A stretch of DNA of 64,000 nt from Progne subis subis (lineage: Eukaryota; Chordata; Aves; Passeriformes; Hirundinidae). Positions 1 to 9,826 of the stretch are shown in pieces. The notes under the pieces were generated by a model. It did no database searches. It was not told the origin of the DNA and worked only from the letters and a program-made list of their open reading frames with translations. A program made the translations under genes and the position numbers. Location of the stretch: assembly GCA_022316685.1 (NCBI GenBank), contig JAKJHU010000084.1, forward strand, positions 1,683,001 through 1,747,000, in the 5' to 3' direction. Within the stretch, counting starts at the first letter, position 1, and each line of letters opens with the position of its first letter.

Positions 1-89
1 GGAAGTCTGCTATGAAATATTTAATTCAAAATTCCCACACTGGGAAGAACAAGCTGGAACAAGGAAGGAACAAGGTGGAAGAATGAAGC
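1..89. other. Single-copy flank, nothing recognised
   Basis: Short AT-leaning sequence before the first CR1 tail. I see no exon, promoter or repeat in it. Confidence 0.5.
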
Positions 90-230
90 CTGAAAGCGGC
101 CAAGGGCAGGCTGGACAGGGTTTGGAGCCACCTGGGATAGTGGAAGGTGTCCCTGCCCATGACAGAGGTGGAACAGGCCAGGCTTTGACGTCCCTCCCAA
201 CTCAACAAAATCCATAATTCCATTGTATCC
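90..230 (+). mobile_element. CR1 LINE 3' tail fragment (sense)
   Basis: CR1 is a non-LTR retrotransposon that dominates bird genomes. Most copies are cut off at the 5' end, leaving only the 3' untranslated tail. This copy has the diagnostic tail block: the 'cctgggatagtggaaggtgt' phrase followed by 'ccctgcccatg', then a degraded 'tccataattccattgtat' end where CR1 normally finishes in ATTCTATG-type octamers. It is too short to encode anything. Several substitutions and loss of the usual 'gatgggctttaaggtcc' phrase suggest an old copy. Confidence 0.85.
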
Positions 231-891
231 CTCACCAAACTCTGGAATGTCCATCCCTTCCAAATAACCCTATCAAAAACCTGAATATCCAAAAGCAACA
301 ATGACAAAATTATATTTACAACTTCCTGGGAAGCAGCTTAAGTGCCCAGCTGAGAAAACCAGAGGGGACATGTGGAAACTCCAATAAAAGAAAAGTCAGT
401 GAAATGTCTCATTCCTTCTAGTAAGTGGATTAAGAGTTCTGGTAAGAAAGCTGAGGTCAAGCTTGATGACTTTCAAAGGAAAAACATCACATTCTAGAAG
501 CTTCTATGAGAGTTGAAGCCAAGTTTTTAATTCTATAAGCCTTTTTCTAAATCTTGCTAAATTAAAACAGAAACAAAAAGAAAAATCTCCATGAAAGTAT
601 GAAAAGAATGAATGTAATGAGATAATTAAATGATTAAGCCCCCAGCTGTTCTTGGAACTGATCAGAAATGCCTTGGAAAACATCATTCCACAAATCCAGC
701 TTCGCTTCACACCCTGTTGCACTCTGAAATTGTAATTTTCATTTTTTCCTATTAGCTGCATTTTCATGGATAAATTTTGTTTGGCCCTTGGTTCTGGAAG
801 CATTTGGTAAAATGCACATGGTTTTCCATAATATTTTGTTAAGGAGGGAAAAAATCCACAACAACCAACCAAACACATAAAAATCCCAAAC
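231..891. other. AT-rich single-copy DNA, no gene seen
   Basis: AT-rich sequence with no repeat I recognise. A minus-strand frame of about 129 codons (504-893) runs into the neighbouring (GGGAAA)n array, has no recognisable domain and is judged a chance frame. Nothing else stands out. Confidence 0.6.
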
Positions 892-974
892 AAAGGGAAA
901 GGGAAAGGGAAAGGGAAAGGGAAAGGGAAAGGGAAAGGGAAAGGGAAAGGGAAAGGGAAAGGGAAAGGGAAAGG
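892..974 (+). repeat. (GGGAAA)n hexanucleotide array
   Basis: A perfect purine-only hexamer array of 83 bp with 13 GGG runs, each separated by AAA (runs start at 895, 901 and so on to 967), ending in a partial GG. The pattern meets the usual G-quadruplex rule (four or more G3 runs with short loops) several times over. As a mirror-symmetric homopurine tract it could also form a triplex. It resembles a vertebrate telomere repeat in spacing but not in sequence. The absence of interruptions suggests recent expansion and likely length polymorphism. Confidence 0.97.
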
Positions 975-3225
975 ATTAATTTTTCATTACAAAACTATTT
1001 TTCCAACGTTCTAAAAATAAACTGTATAAAACATCAAAGGAAACACAGAGCAACTTATTCACTGTGATTTTGTTCAATGTGAATGTATTTTAAAATCAAA
1101 TTTGACAATTCCAAATTCCATCTTGAGTGAAATTTGGGGTTTTTTTCAAAGCTGTAGAGGTTACAAATCGAACCCCTTACAGTATTATCCAGAGTTGGGA
1201 TACAGCATTATGCAGCCAGGGTAATTATGTAATGGAGTTCCATGATCCACAATTTCACAGTTTGGAATCCAAGAGACAACCCCTGATACAGTTCCCTGAA
1301 AACCTAATTTCTGTTATACTGAATGAATGTCTTCAATCTCCTGCTTCAAGATTAGTATTAGATGAAAATTATATTGTTCAGTTTGAGCTTTAGTGATTTC
1401 AAATTGCTGTTCCTAACAGAGTGTTCTTAGATAAATGGGGGTTTTAATTAAACATGTAATTATTAAGTTATTCACTTAATTACAGTATCACCATTGCCTC
1501 ATATTGTTTTCCTGTGTATTAAATTCAGTTTCTCACATTACTGCATTATTCGATCTAACTGGTAATTGTCAGTTTTTCCTTTCTTCAGGCTTATCTAGGC
1601 TTGCAGTGCTAAGTCTCACTTCACTTATCTCATTCAACAAGGCAGTGATGAAAGCCTTGCAAAGGAACCTTGGGTTAATCAGGGCTTCCCTCCTACCTCT
1701 CCAGCTTGCAGAAACCTGGAGAGGTCCAGGCACATTGTCAGGGTCTGAAGGTATGGCTGATGCTGGAGCAGATTCCAAAATCTCCTGTCCTGGTTGCCCG
1801 GGGCTGGGGACGATGGCAGAACAGAGCAGGGGACCCCCAGAGAACCTGGGCACAACTTCCAGCTCACTGAAGGCTTTACAATTTCGTTTATTGCCAAGCT
1901 TCTTTTATCGTTTTCTCTTTTTTGCCCCTCTTTCGGAAACTTTTAGAACTCCAATTTTTCATTCACAAATGCAGGAATGACCTCTCCCCCTTTTTTGTCG
2001 AATCGCAGGTATCCCACGGACAGAAAATCTCACCTTTGATCTGCTCCACCTCAGACAGAACCAAAGCTACTGCAAAAAATCAGTTTCATCTGTTTTGAGT
2101 ATAAAATATTTAAAGGAGAGGAGAAGCTACAGTTTTATTTAGCTCAAAGCTGGTCTGCTGAGATTTGTTGATTTAGCTTCAGTTATAAATAAGCCAAAGA
2201 TTTCAGCAATCATTGAATGAAGCCATTTCAGCATTCACATCCAGTGAATCCCCTTTCCTCCGGTCTCCAGTGGGACCCCTTAGGAGCCCTAACAAGCCTG
2301 AGCTGGCATTTTTGCATGCAGGAACAGCAAATCCAGTTTGTCAGAGCGGCTGACTTCGCCTTGCACAGCCCAGCACCCCACTACAGGGTATGTGGAAGTC
2401 TGGGTGTACACACAGGCCTGTGTATGACCCTGATGGATGCAGGAATTGGGATCTCCTTACCAAGGGAAAGCTCTGGAACAGCTCACACAAGATCTTCAGG
2501 CATGAGGGAGAGCTTGAGCTTTTCAGGCACCTTCATCAGGTTAGTCAGAATTACTGGGATTTTTGTAAGGAAGGAAAGAATGTCCCTAATTTGAAATTAA
2601 GGAAGAATTTACATGATTTGGTGATTAGTAATTCTGTCACCTTGTAAGAGAACAGAGGGTGTAGCACCAGGAGAGATTCATCTCTGGTGTGACTGCTAAG
2701 TATAAACACCACGAAAGAGCCCAGGGTAGGATGAGCGCTGAATTCTCCAGGTAAGAATTCCACCCTTCCCTTCTCCCGGATAACCAGATGGCCCAGAGTT
2801 TGCAGGAAGGGCTGTGTCACCTAGAATCCAAAGCAGCAGATAAGGAACTCCACAGGAATTACATTGGCAGGAGATGGCTGGAAGGACCAAAATGCACCTG
2901 ACAGGGTGTGCAGAGCTGCTGTGAGCTCTCCCTGCAGCACCAGAGATGTTCCTGCTCCCCAAAGTGCTGGTGGTGGTGATTTCCAAAGCACTTAATTTCT
3001 CCATGTAAAGGGGACAAAGCAAAACTGCACTTAATTATAAGAGTAAAATCTGTTTCACCACTGATTTACAGAACCAAAAAAACCCCCGGCTTTTTTCTCA
3101 CTAATTTACAAATCACCAAATTAGAGAGAAAAGAAGACTTCTTGCCCTACCTGTTTTGATAATTTTACTCTCCTAGATATGTGAATTTACCAGAACATTT
3201 TCCTTCTTTCTCTTTTTCACTGGGG
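975..3225. other. Single-copy DNA, no gene recognised
   Basis: About 2.2 kb without a recognised repeat. Open plus-strand frames lie at 1127-1393 (88 codons), 1504-1980 (158 codons) and 2217-2594 (125 codons). None shows a domain, composition bias or convincing splice sites, so I do not call them genes. The middle (1680-1860) is more GC-rich than its surroundings. I see nothing else. Confidence 0.6.
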
Positions 3226-3247
3226 AAAAAAAAAAAAAAAAAAAAAA
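3226..3247 (+). repeat. Poly(A) run, 22 nt
   Basis: Uninterrupted A22. No retrocopied coding sequence or tRNA-derived SINE lies immediately upstream, so it is treated as a mononucleotide microsatellite and not as the tail of a retrocopy. Confidence 0.9.
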
Positions 3248-3402
3248 TTAAGGGAGTGGCAGAGAATCTAGAAATATGTTAATGTCTTTCCTTCATCAAC
3301 CACCCATGAATATACATGACCATACTATATTACTATTTCCAGCTTTTTTGATTTGTGTTATGGATAACATGTTTATAGAAGGCTAATCTCCACAAGAAGC
3401 AG

Positions 3403-3420
3403 AAAAAAAAAAAAAAAAAA
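3403..3420 (+). repeat. Poly(A) run, 18 nt
   Basis: Uninterrupted A18 about 155 bp after a similar run at 3226. The sequence that follows stays A-rich to about 3450. No retrogene is visible next to it. Confidence 0.9.
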
Positions 3421-4511
3421 GGAAACTGAAGAAAAACAAAAAAAAAATCACACCACCAGCAGCAGGGAAATCAAATATCACCTAAATTAAACTAATCTCC
3501 AAAGTAGGCCAGACAAAAACTGTAAAGCAGCCAGGATTTCTGAGGCATTTTATTACAAAGGGATTTTTTTTATATATATCAAGATTAGTGAAAACACAAT
3601 TTATAAAGAAACACAGACAAAACATTATTAAGGGTGAGATCTTCAAATCAGGGTGAATGGAATTAAGCTGTCCTAGGAAAACTGATCCAACATTTAATTA
3701 TTGATACTTATCACACTTAATTTCATGTCAGTGACTCCTATATCACATCCCCAAAAAATTAATTCAATCAGAGCAAGCTGTTTCCAGCATGACAGACATG
3801 GAACTCGACAAATTGCTGCTCATAAAGTTTTGCTGCTGAATGGTTTGTGACTGCCCCTGAGGTGGGGGTTTGTTTGTTCTGTTTTGTGCCACCAGGCTCG
3901 GCTGATCCCAGGCTGTTGGTTCTGCAGTCTTTGGCAGAACCACCAGAAGTGCTGTAGGTAGAAGAGTCCAAATAGCCCAAATGTGGCAGGTACAGATTTT
4001 TGGGATGGATCAGTCCTTAATCCAGTCTTCAGTGCTATCTAAGGAACATTCTTCCCCTTGGCCCATAGACAGACAGCAATCATTACTGCTGTCTAATGAA
4101 CTTTATTCCTGATGATTAGCACAGAGCTAATGGCCCCCAAGCATGCAGACACCAAGCATGGCAGTTACTGTATGCTTTTTCATGACTTTGCTTCCTTTTT
4201 TCCTGGCCCTTCTCCATTTTAAAATGGACATGAAATTCTGATCTGCCATAGGCCACTTCCAACCCAAAACTTTCAGCTTTCCATTCCTGTCTCTTCCACA
4301 GCTGATGAAGGACAACAGGAATGGTCAGTGCAGTGAGATTTTGCCTTGCCACTTCTCCACTGGCTCAGGCACATCCTGATGCCATGAGGACTGCTCTGCT
4401 CCATGATCACTGGAGTTTGTTCTTAGACCAGAGTGTCTTTAAGAGTGAAAACAAACCCAGCCACCTGCAGGTTCTTGGAAATGGCATAACCTTCTCAAGC
4501 TCACAAGATAA
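3421..4511. other. Single-copy DNA, nothing recognised
   Basis: About 1.1 kb with no repeat family or exon that I recognise. Small frames on the minus strand (3768-3980, 4116-4352) have no domain features. Confidence 0.55.
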
Positions 4512-4636
4512 ACTGTGGCTGCTCCTGCATTCCTGGAAGTGTCCAAGGCCGGGTTGGTTGGAGCTTAGAGCAAACTGGGCTAGTGGAAGGTGTCCCTGCC
4601 CATGGCAGGGAGTGGCACTGGATGATTCCATGACTC
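4512..4636 (+). mobile_element. CR1 LINE 3' tail fragment (sense)
   Basis: The CR1 tail phrases occur in order: 'ctgtggctgctcctgcattc', 'cctggaagtgtccaaggc', 'gggctagtggaaggtgtccc', 'tgcccatggcaggg', then 'tggatgattccatgact'. The end is shortened relative to a full tail, because the usual 'aaggtcccttccaaccc' block is missing. 5'-truncated and non-coding. Confidence 0.9.
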
Positions 4637-5514
4637 CTCAAAAGGACTATTCAGTGTTTCTGTGAGCCCTGTGCCAAGCAGAGACTTTGCCCTGACAGTG
4701 GCACTTCACTGAGGGCAGCGGCTTATCGAGATTTGTTTACCCCATTGTTGATATACTTGTATAACACTGTATTGCATTGCAGAAAACAAAATTATTGCCT
4801 GCAATTATTCACTGAATCTTCACCAACTATCCACAGCGTCAGTTTGATTCGATCAATCAATTCAATTACTCTCATAATCTCTTTGAGGGGATTTCTCCCT
4901 GTCCCCATTATTCTCCCAAGCCCCTGAATGATGACATTTAGTTTTTTCTAATGCAATAGATGCCTTATTTATTCCACTGCCTCTGTATATATGACATGCA
5001 CACTGTTCAGAGAATTGCATTTTTGTCACTGCAAATAATGATCTAAATGCATTCCAGGACTTCATCTATATTTTCCTGAGTGTTTTATAATGTGCAGGAG
5101 GCAGAGAAAAAGATCTTCAAGTTATTTTTGAGGAAATATATATCACTGTGTGGTGGGGATGTCTTCAGGCAGCACTTTTTTCCCAGAATTCTTTCATTTA
5201 CATTTCTGCTGTGTTTATGCACTCTGTCTTAATGCTTCTTCACCTACTTTGGATATCAGCAAGTGGAGGAAGAGATATTTTTATGAGCTGTAGCCTGTGA
5301 AACAAATAAAAGTTAAAAATTGATGCACAGTATTTGTTTGTATTTCAGTGCACAAAGAAAAAAGTTTGATTTCCAAGGACCTCAGAAATTAAACCTTTAA
5401 AAATATAGACTCAGTCCTGAAGGCCACACAAAGAGCAATTTCAGTTTGCTATGTTTATGAGGAAATTTCAGCTCCTCCAAATATATAAATACATTATGGT
5501 GAGAAACTGAGTAA
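4637..5514. other. AT-rich single-copy DNA
   Basis: No gene or known repeat recognised. The stretch 4740-5110 is AT-rich with several ATTCA/AATTA words. Conservation cannot be judged from the sequence alone. Confidence 0.55.
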
Positions 5515-5576
5515 TTTCTTTTTTTTTCCTTTTTTTTCTTTTTTTTTTTTTTTTTTTTCTTTTTTTTTTTTTTTCC
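5515..5576 (-). repeat. T-rich tract (A-rich on minus strand)
   Basis: About 60 nt of nearly pure T with a few C interruptions, ending in 'ttttccccag'. It mimics a polypyrimidine tract plus AG, but no downstream exon is evident. Treated as a degraded mononucleotide repeat. Confidence 0.85.
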
Positions 5577-6119
5577 CCAGATAATTATGTTATTCTGGAA
5601 ATCTCTCTTTTTATGGGTTTGTAAAAGATAACATGAATGCAGATGGAACACATGCCATAATCATTGATTAATAACATGAAATATTCTGCAAAGAAAAAAA
5701 GACTGGCTTTAGAAATGTTTCAACCAATACTTTTAACTACAGTTTTCACTGGGAAAAGAGCCATGAGCCACTGTGGAGAGAGGAAATTTTCCCCACCTGC
5801 ACCAGGCTGGAAATGTGGTGCTGTTTCTTCTCCCAAACCTTCTATAAACCTCAGCTGGCCCCTAAAACACCCTCTGGGTCCAATCTGAAATAAGTGAGCA
5901 ACACACACTATTGGTTCCTTCACAGCATATTTTCCTGACAGCTCTGTAAAATTAAGTATAAATTAATACCAACATTTGCAGATTCATAGCATAAAACCTA
6001 ATTAAATAGATAATTTCAGACCTACTTCATACTGATTTGGCTGTTTAAACTTGCTTACTTCCTCAGGTTTTCCAGAAAGATGAGGGAAGTACATATATAT
6101 ATATTTAAGGAAAATTTGA
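5577..6119. other. Single-copy DNA, nothing recognised
   Basis: No exon or transposon recognised. A plus-strand frame (5664-5888, 74 codons) and its minus-strand shadow lack features. A short (AT)n run lies at about 6093-6103. Confidence 0.55.
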
Positions 6120-6318
6120 GAACATTCCTACTCTTCTTTCCTATGAGGGTGGGCAGGCCCTGGCACACAGCTGTGGCTGCACCTACATCCCTGGAAGCAC
6201 ACAAAGCCAAGTTGGAGCAACCTGGGACAGTGGAAGGTGTTCCTGCCCATGGCAGGGGGTGGTACTGGATGGGCTTTAATGATCTTCTCAATCCAAACCA
6301 GCCTGGAATTCTATGAAA
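6120..6318 (+). mobile_element. CR1 LINE 3' tail fragment (sense)
   Basis: Carries 'tatgagggtgggcaggccct', 'gctgtggctgcacctacatc', 'caacctgggacagtggaagg', 'tgcccatggcagggggtgg', 'tggatgggctttaatgatc' and the terminal 'aattctatgaa'. This is an almost full-length CR1 tail with the family's octamer-like end intact. Non-coding. Confidence 0.93.
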
Positions 6319-7202
6319 TTTAAATCACAGCATTGCTCCCAAGACCTTTCTTCCTCAAATTCTATCCTGTTTGCTCCCCACTGGACAATGTAAGGATATT
6401 TTCCTCTTCCCTTTATTCGCTACCCACTGAGAAAGAGTCCCTTTTCCTCTCCCATTGCCACTAACTCAGGATGAATGTTTTGGATTTTATCAGCTGCAGC
6501 ACTGAAGGAACTTGGTGAATGAAAATGTGCTTTTGTCCTCGGTTTTTAGGCATTATATCAGGGAGGAAGGGAGCTGCTTGTCTACTGACAGGAACTAAGT
6601 GCTCCTATCTGTTGTAGCCTGCTCCCTTATCTGCTGCCTTCTGTTGTTTCCAGAAAAACCCTCTTGTAATGGGCAAGGAGCTCGATAAAAAGCACAGAAC
6701 AAGGGCTGGCCTAATTCAAAAGGACATTTTCCTGTGCCTGGATCTTAAAGCCATGACCCTGTTTGTGAACAATGAGACATGAATGAGGTGTGTGGATGCT
6801 TGGTGTGTCAGCACAGTGCAGAATTTTGTAATTTGTAATCTGTAATTTTGTCAGATAGCCTGATGGAGAAGAGCCACAGATACTCCTGGCATGTCTAGTC
6901 CTAAAGAAAACAAAAGCTGCTGCACCTTCCATTTTCATATGTGAAATCCCTAACACCAAGGCTAAAACAGCTCTTTCTTCCACCTCCCTCTCTCCCTGGA
7001 TGCAGCTTGTTCACATTTGAACTCCTTCTGCCCAGGTGTGCACAGCTGGAAAACCAAACCCACCTGGAAAGGTCACAGGTGGCAGGCTGGGCAGGGTTCA
7101 GTGCCCTGTTCATTGCAGGCTGGTCATGTCTAGGAAAGAAAACATATCCAGACTTGAAGAAAAAGAAGCTCCAGGTCAGAGTTATATCTGGGGGAATTTC
7201 CC
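6319..7202. other. Single-copy DNA, nothing recognised
   Basis: About 0.9 kb. Short local repeats of 'tgtaatttt/tgtaatctg' occur near 6825-6853. Frames at 6941-7372 on both strands run into the next CR1 copy and are not genes. Confidence 0.55.
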
Positions 7203-7367
7203 CCATCCTGGCTGCCCCTGGATCCCTGGAAGTGTCCAAGGCCAGGTTGGACAGGGCTTGGAGCAGCCTGGGGCAGTGGAAGCTGTCCCTGCCCATGGCA
7301 CAGGGTGGCACTGGATGGGCTGTCAAGGTCTCTTCAACCCAAACTGTTCTGTCATTCTATGATTCTA
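7203..7367 (+). mobile_element. CR1 LINE 3' tail fragment (sense)
   Basis: A well-preserved tail: 'ggctgcccctggatccctgg', 'aagtgtccaaggccaggttg', 'gcttggagcagcctggggca', 'ctgcccatggcacagggtgg' and 'tggatgggctgtcaaggtct', ending in 'gtcattctatgattct', the CR1 terminal octamer repeat. It is one of the least diverged CR1 tails in the window. Confidence 0.95.
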
Positions 7368-7417
7368 CATAAGGAGAGAAAATTGAAATAACTCCAGAAG
7401 CTGAACAGGTAATTGAA

Positions 7418-7545
7418 GTTTATAATTGTATTATCATATATTATATTTAACATCTGTTATTGCATAATGCAGTATTACATTATATTATGTATAATAATTA
7501 TACACATTATAATTTAAAATATCTTATATTAAACTCATTATTTAT
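7418..7545. repeat. AT-rich low-complexity island
   Basis: About 85-90% A+T, made of overlapping TAT/ATTAT words directly after a CR1 tail. It includes a near-perfect palindrome at 7488-7504 (8-bp arms TGTATAAT and ATTATACA around a single A). Likely a degenerate AT microsatellite that could extrude as a cruciform. Confidence 0.75.
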
Positions 7546-8979
7546 CATTTATCCATACTAGTGGCACCTAGAGTCAACCTCAGTGCTGCCAAAGATGGCA
7601 TACCATCAATTCAGAGGTTTCAGGCATCAAACATCCGCTCCCAGCTGCACCAGCCCTTGCTGAGTGACTTTAATCATACTATTCAGACAAACACTTCCAG
7701 AGCTGCACAAGGGTCTCCAACAGATCCCTTACGCCTTTGTGGGAAGGGGACCAAACCTCTCCATGCCTCAGTCTCCTGCCATATTATTCCTTTCCCCTCT
7801 GTTTTGTGAATTTGTTGCAGTTTGTGAGAAGAGCCATCTTCCTGCCGCTGGTTGTGACTGGGTGGGTGAGTGGTGCTGCCAACACCTCAAATGGCAAGTG
7901 GAAGTTCACACATCTGGCACTGGCTGCTCACAGACACATTTCCTTCCTGAAATGATAACACACAGATGATGGAAATAAAACAAAAGGAAGCAGAACTGAC
8001 AGTTGCCATTGTACTTCCAAATGAAAGCATTACTTCAGGGAAGGGACTCTGCTCTGAGACAGCAGTTTCTGAAAATGGCTGTCAGAAAAGAACTTTCCAT
8101 TTGAAATAATAATCACATCTCTACCTGTGACTGAACTGACAATGAAACAAATGGCCTTGAGACAGTCATAAACCTAAGACAGATTAATTTGTCTGGAGAT
8201 GATACTGTTTTCCTACATTGCCCTTGCAGCACTGAATTATGCATCATTTCATTTATCAGATTTCCTCCCTCTCCCTCCCATCCCTGCAGCACAACCACGC
8301 TGTCTAAACTGCACTGATTTCCAGCAGGATGGAAAACACACAATGGATTTTCTTATCACTCCTCTCAGTGCCCCAAGCCTAACAAATCCTGCCTTCCCAC
8401 TCATTTCTTACCACTTTTACTGTTTTCCTGCCACAGCTCTGCTCCGTACTTGTCTGACTTTTTGTCATGCTAAGCAGTAATCCCTGCATGACAAAACTGC
8501 CTAATTGCAAAGAGCAAGTCAACCGCAATTATGATGTTTTTGCTAAGATTATCTTCCAGAGATGTCCCAACTCTTACGAAAATGAGAAACCTGGGCTGCC
8601 TGGTTATGTATTTTCACAGTTGCCTCAAGTGAGAGAGATTCTGCTGAGCTGTGCAGAAAGAAAGAGGATGCTGTCAGCACCAACGTTCCTTCAAATTATC
8701 AGGAGCCTACAGGCTCAGGGATGCCCAAGGGACGGGACACAAGGATGTGTCATTTCCTGCTGGTAGTTGTCTTTCCCCACCTCCAAAACCCTCTCTGTCA
8801 ACACAAAAAAGGGTACTACCATAGCAGAGAGGGACCAAGAGTTGTTTTTTTTGGTACCACACACTGGTGGGTCCTTATTCTGCTTTCCTCTGCTGTCCTG
8901 TTGCTAATGAAGACAAGGGGAGGGCTTAGAGAGCTCTTGAAACAAAAAATAAGCTGTTTCTTCTCTCAAAGGGTTGTCA
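7546..8979. other. Single-copy DNA with unsupported open frames
   Basis: Plus-strand frames at 7561-7809, 7664-7969, 8199-8480 and 8467-8766 (82 to 101 codons) are the only coding-like items. I recognise no domain in any of them. There are no tandem repeats or transposons. Confidence 0.55.
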
Positions 8980-9137
8980 GCCCCCCCAGGGCAGTGGTGA
9001 GGTCCCCATCCCTGGACGTGCCCATAAATTGTGTAGAGATGTCAGTTAGTGCTGTGGGTTACTGGGGGCTTGGGGGGGTTGGCCAGAGGTCGGACTTGAA
9101 GATCTTGAGGTCTTCCCCAACTTTAATGATTCCCTGA
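8980..9137 (+). mobile_element. CR1 LINE 3' fragment (sense), different tail type
   Basis: Begins with 'gggcagtggtgaggtcccca' and 'tccctggacgtgcccata', corresponding to the end of CR1 ORF2. It continues through 'ggtcggacttgaagatcttg' and ends at 'tttaatgattccctga'. This tail differs from the 'cctgcccatggcaggg' type elsewhere, so it belongs to another CR1 subfamily. Confidence 0.85.
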
Positions 9138-9803
9138 CTGACTGAGATGAGCTGCCAAGGCCCCAGCACGTGGCACAGCCTGGGACTCCTGGCCAAAGAG
9201 CTTTACCCCAAATTCAACGGCTTTTCCGATGGAGATGCTGCAGCACACCAAATCTTCAATTAAAGGAACATTACAAAATCATAATTAAGCAGAGTAACCA
9301 TATTTAAAGCCCCTCTTCAAACACTTGAGAGAAGAGTTGTCAATGAAAGGACATTGGCCTTTCCCTTCTCCCAGGGTGTCTCGCATGGAATCAGTGCCTG
9401 GAAAAAACAGGAACCCTCCAGCAGCAACTTTCTCCTGGAAGAAAGGATTTCGTGAGTCCCCTGGAAAAAATTAACCTGATGCTTTTGGCACACAAAACAT
9501 AGATATTATCTCTCTTAGGAATAAAAAACTTCAATGAAGAAAGGCTTCAATGAATATCTATAGGAATTTTTATCTGTTTTCACGATAAACAGAAAGCATT
9601 ATATAAGGTATCTTCTCCCTCTTTAACATTCCCAAATATGTAGGTTTGAAAATAAAGCCAAGAAAATGGAACCTATTCAGAATGAAAATGTTCACTGGGA
9701 GTTCATCTGTCGGGTGATGAGACATAAAAGTGAGCATCTGTATATTTGGATGCATCTTATTTACACTCAGGAAAGACACTGAGAATGTCATAAAATCCCA
9801 TTT
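9138..9803. other. AT-rich single-copy DNA
   Basis: No gene or repeat recognised. A minus-strand frame of 101 codons (9570-9875) spans the following poly(A) run, where it encodes a phenylalanine run, so it is not a gene. Confidence 0.55.
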
Positions 9804-9826
9804 AAAAAAAAAAAAAAAAAAAAAAA
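9804..9826 (+). repeat. Poly(A) run, 23 nt
   Basis: Uninterrupted A23 in single-copy DNA. No retrocopy is visible upstream. Confidence 0.9.

Noticed and set aside
892..974. Interstitial telomere repeat
   Set aside because: The unit is GGGAAA, not the vertebrate GGGTTA.
1504..1980. 158-codon plus-strand frame as a gene
   Set aside because: No domain, no splice-site support and mixed composition. Length alone is not enough.
3226..3420. Poly(A) runs as tails of processed retrocopies
   Set aside because: No coding-like or tRNA-like sequence precedes them, and CR1 does not make poly(A) tails.
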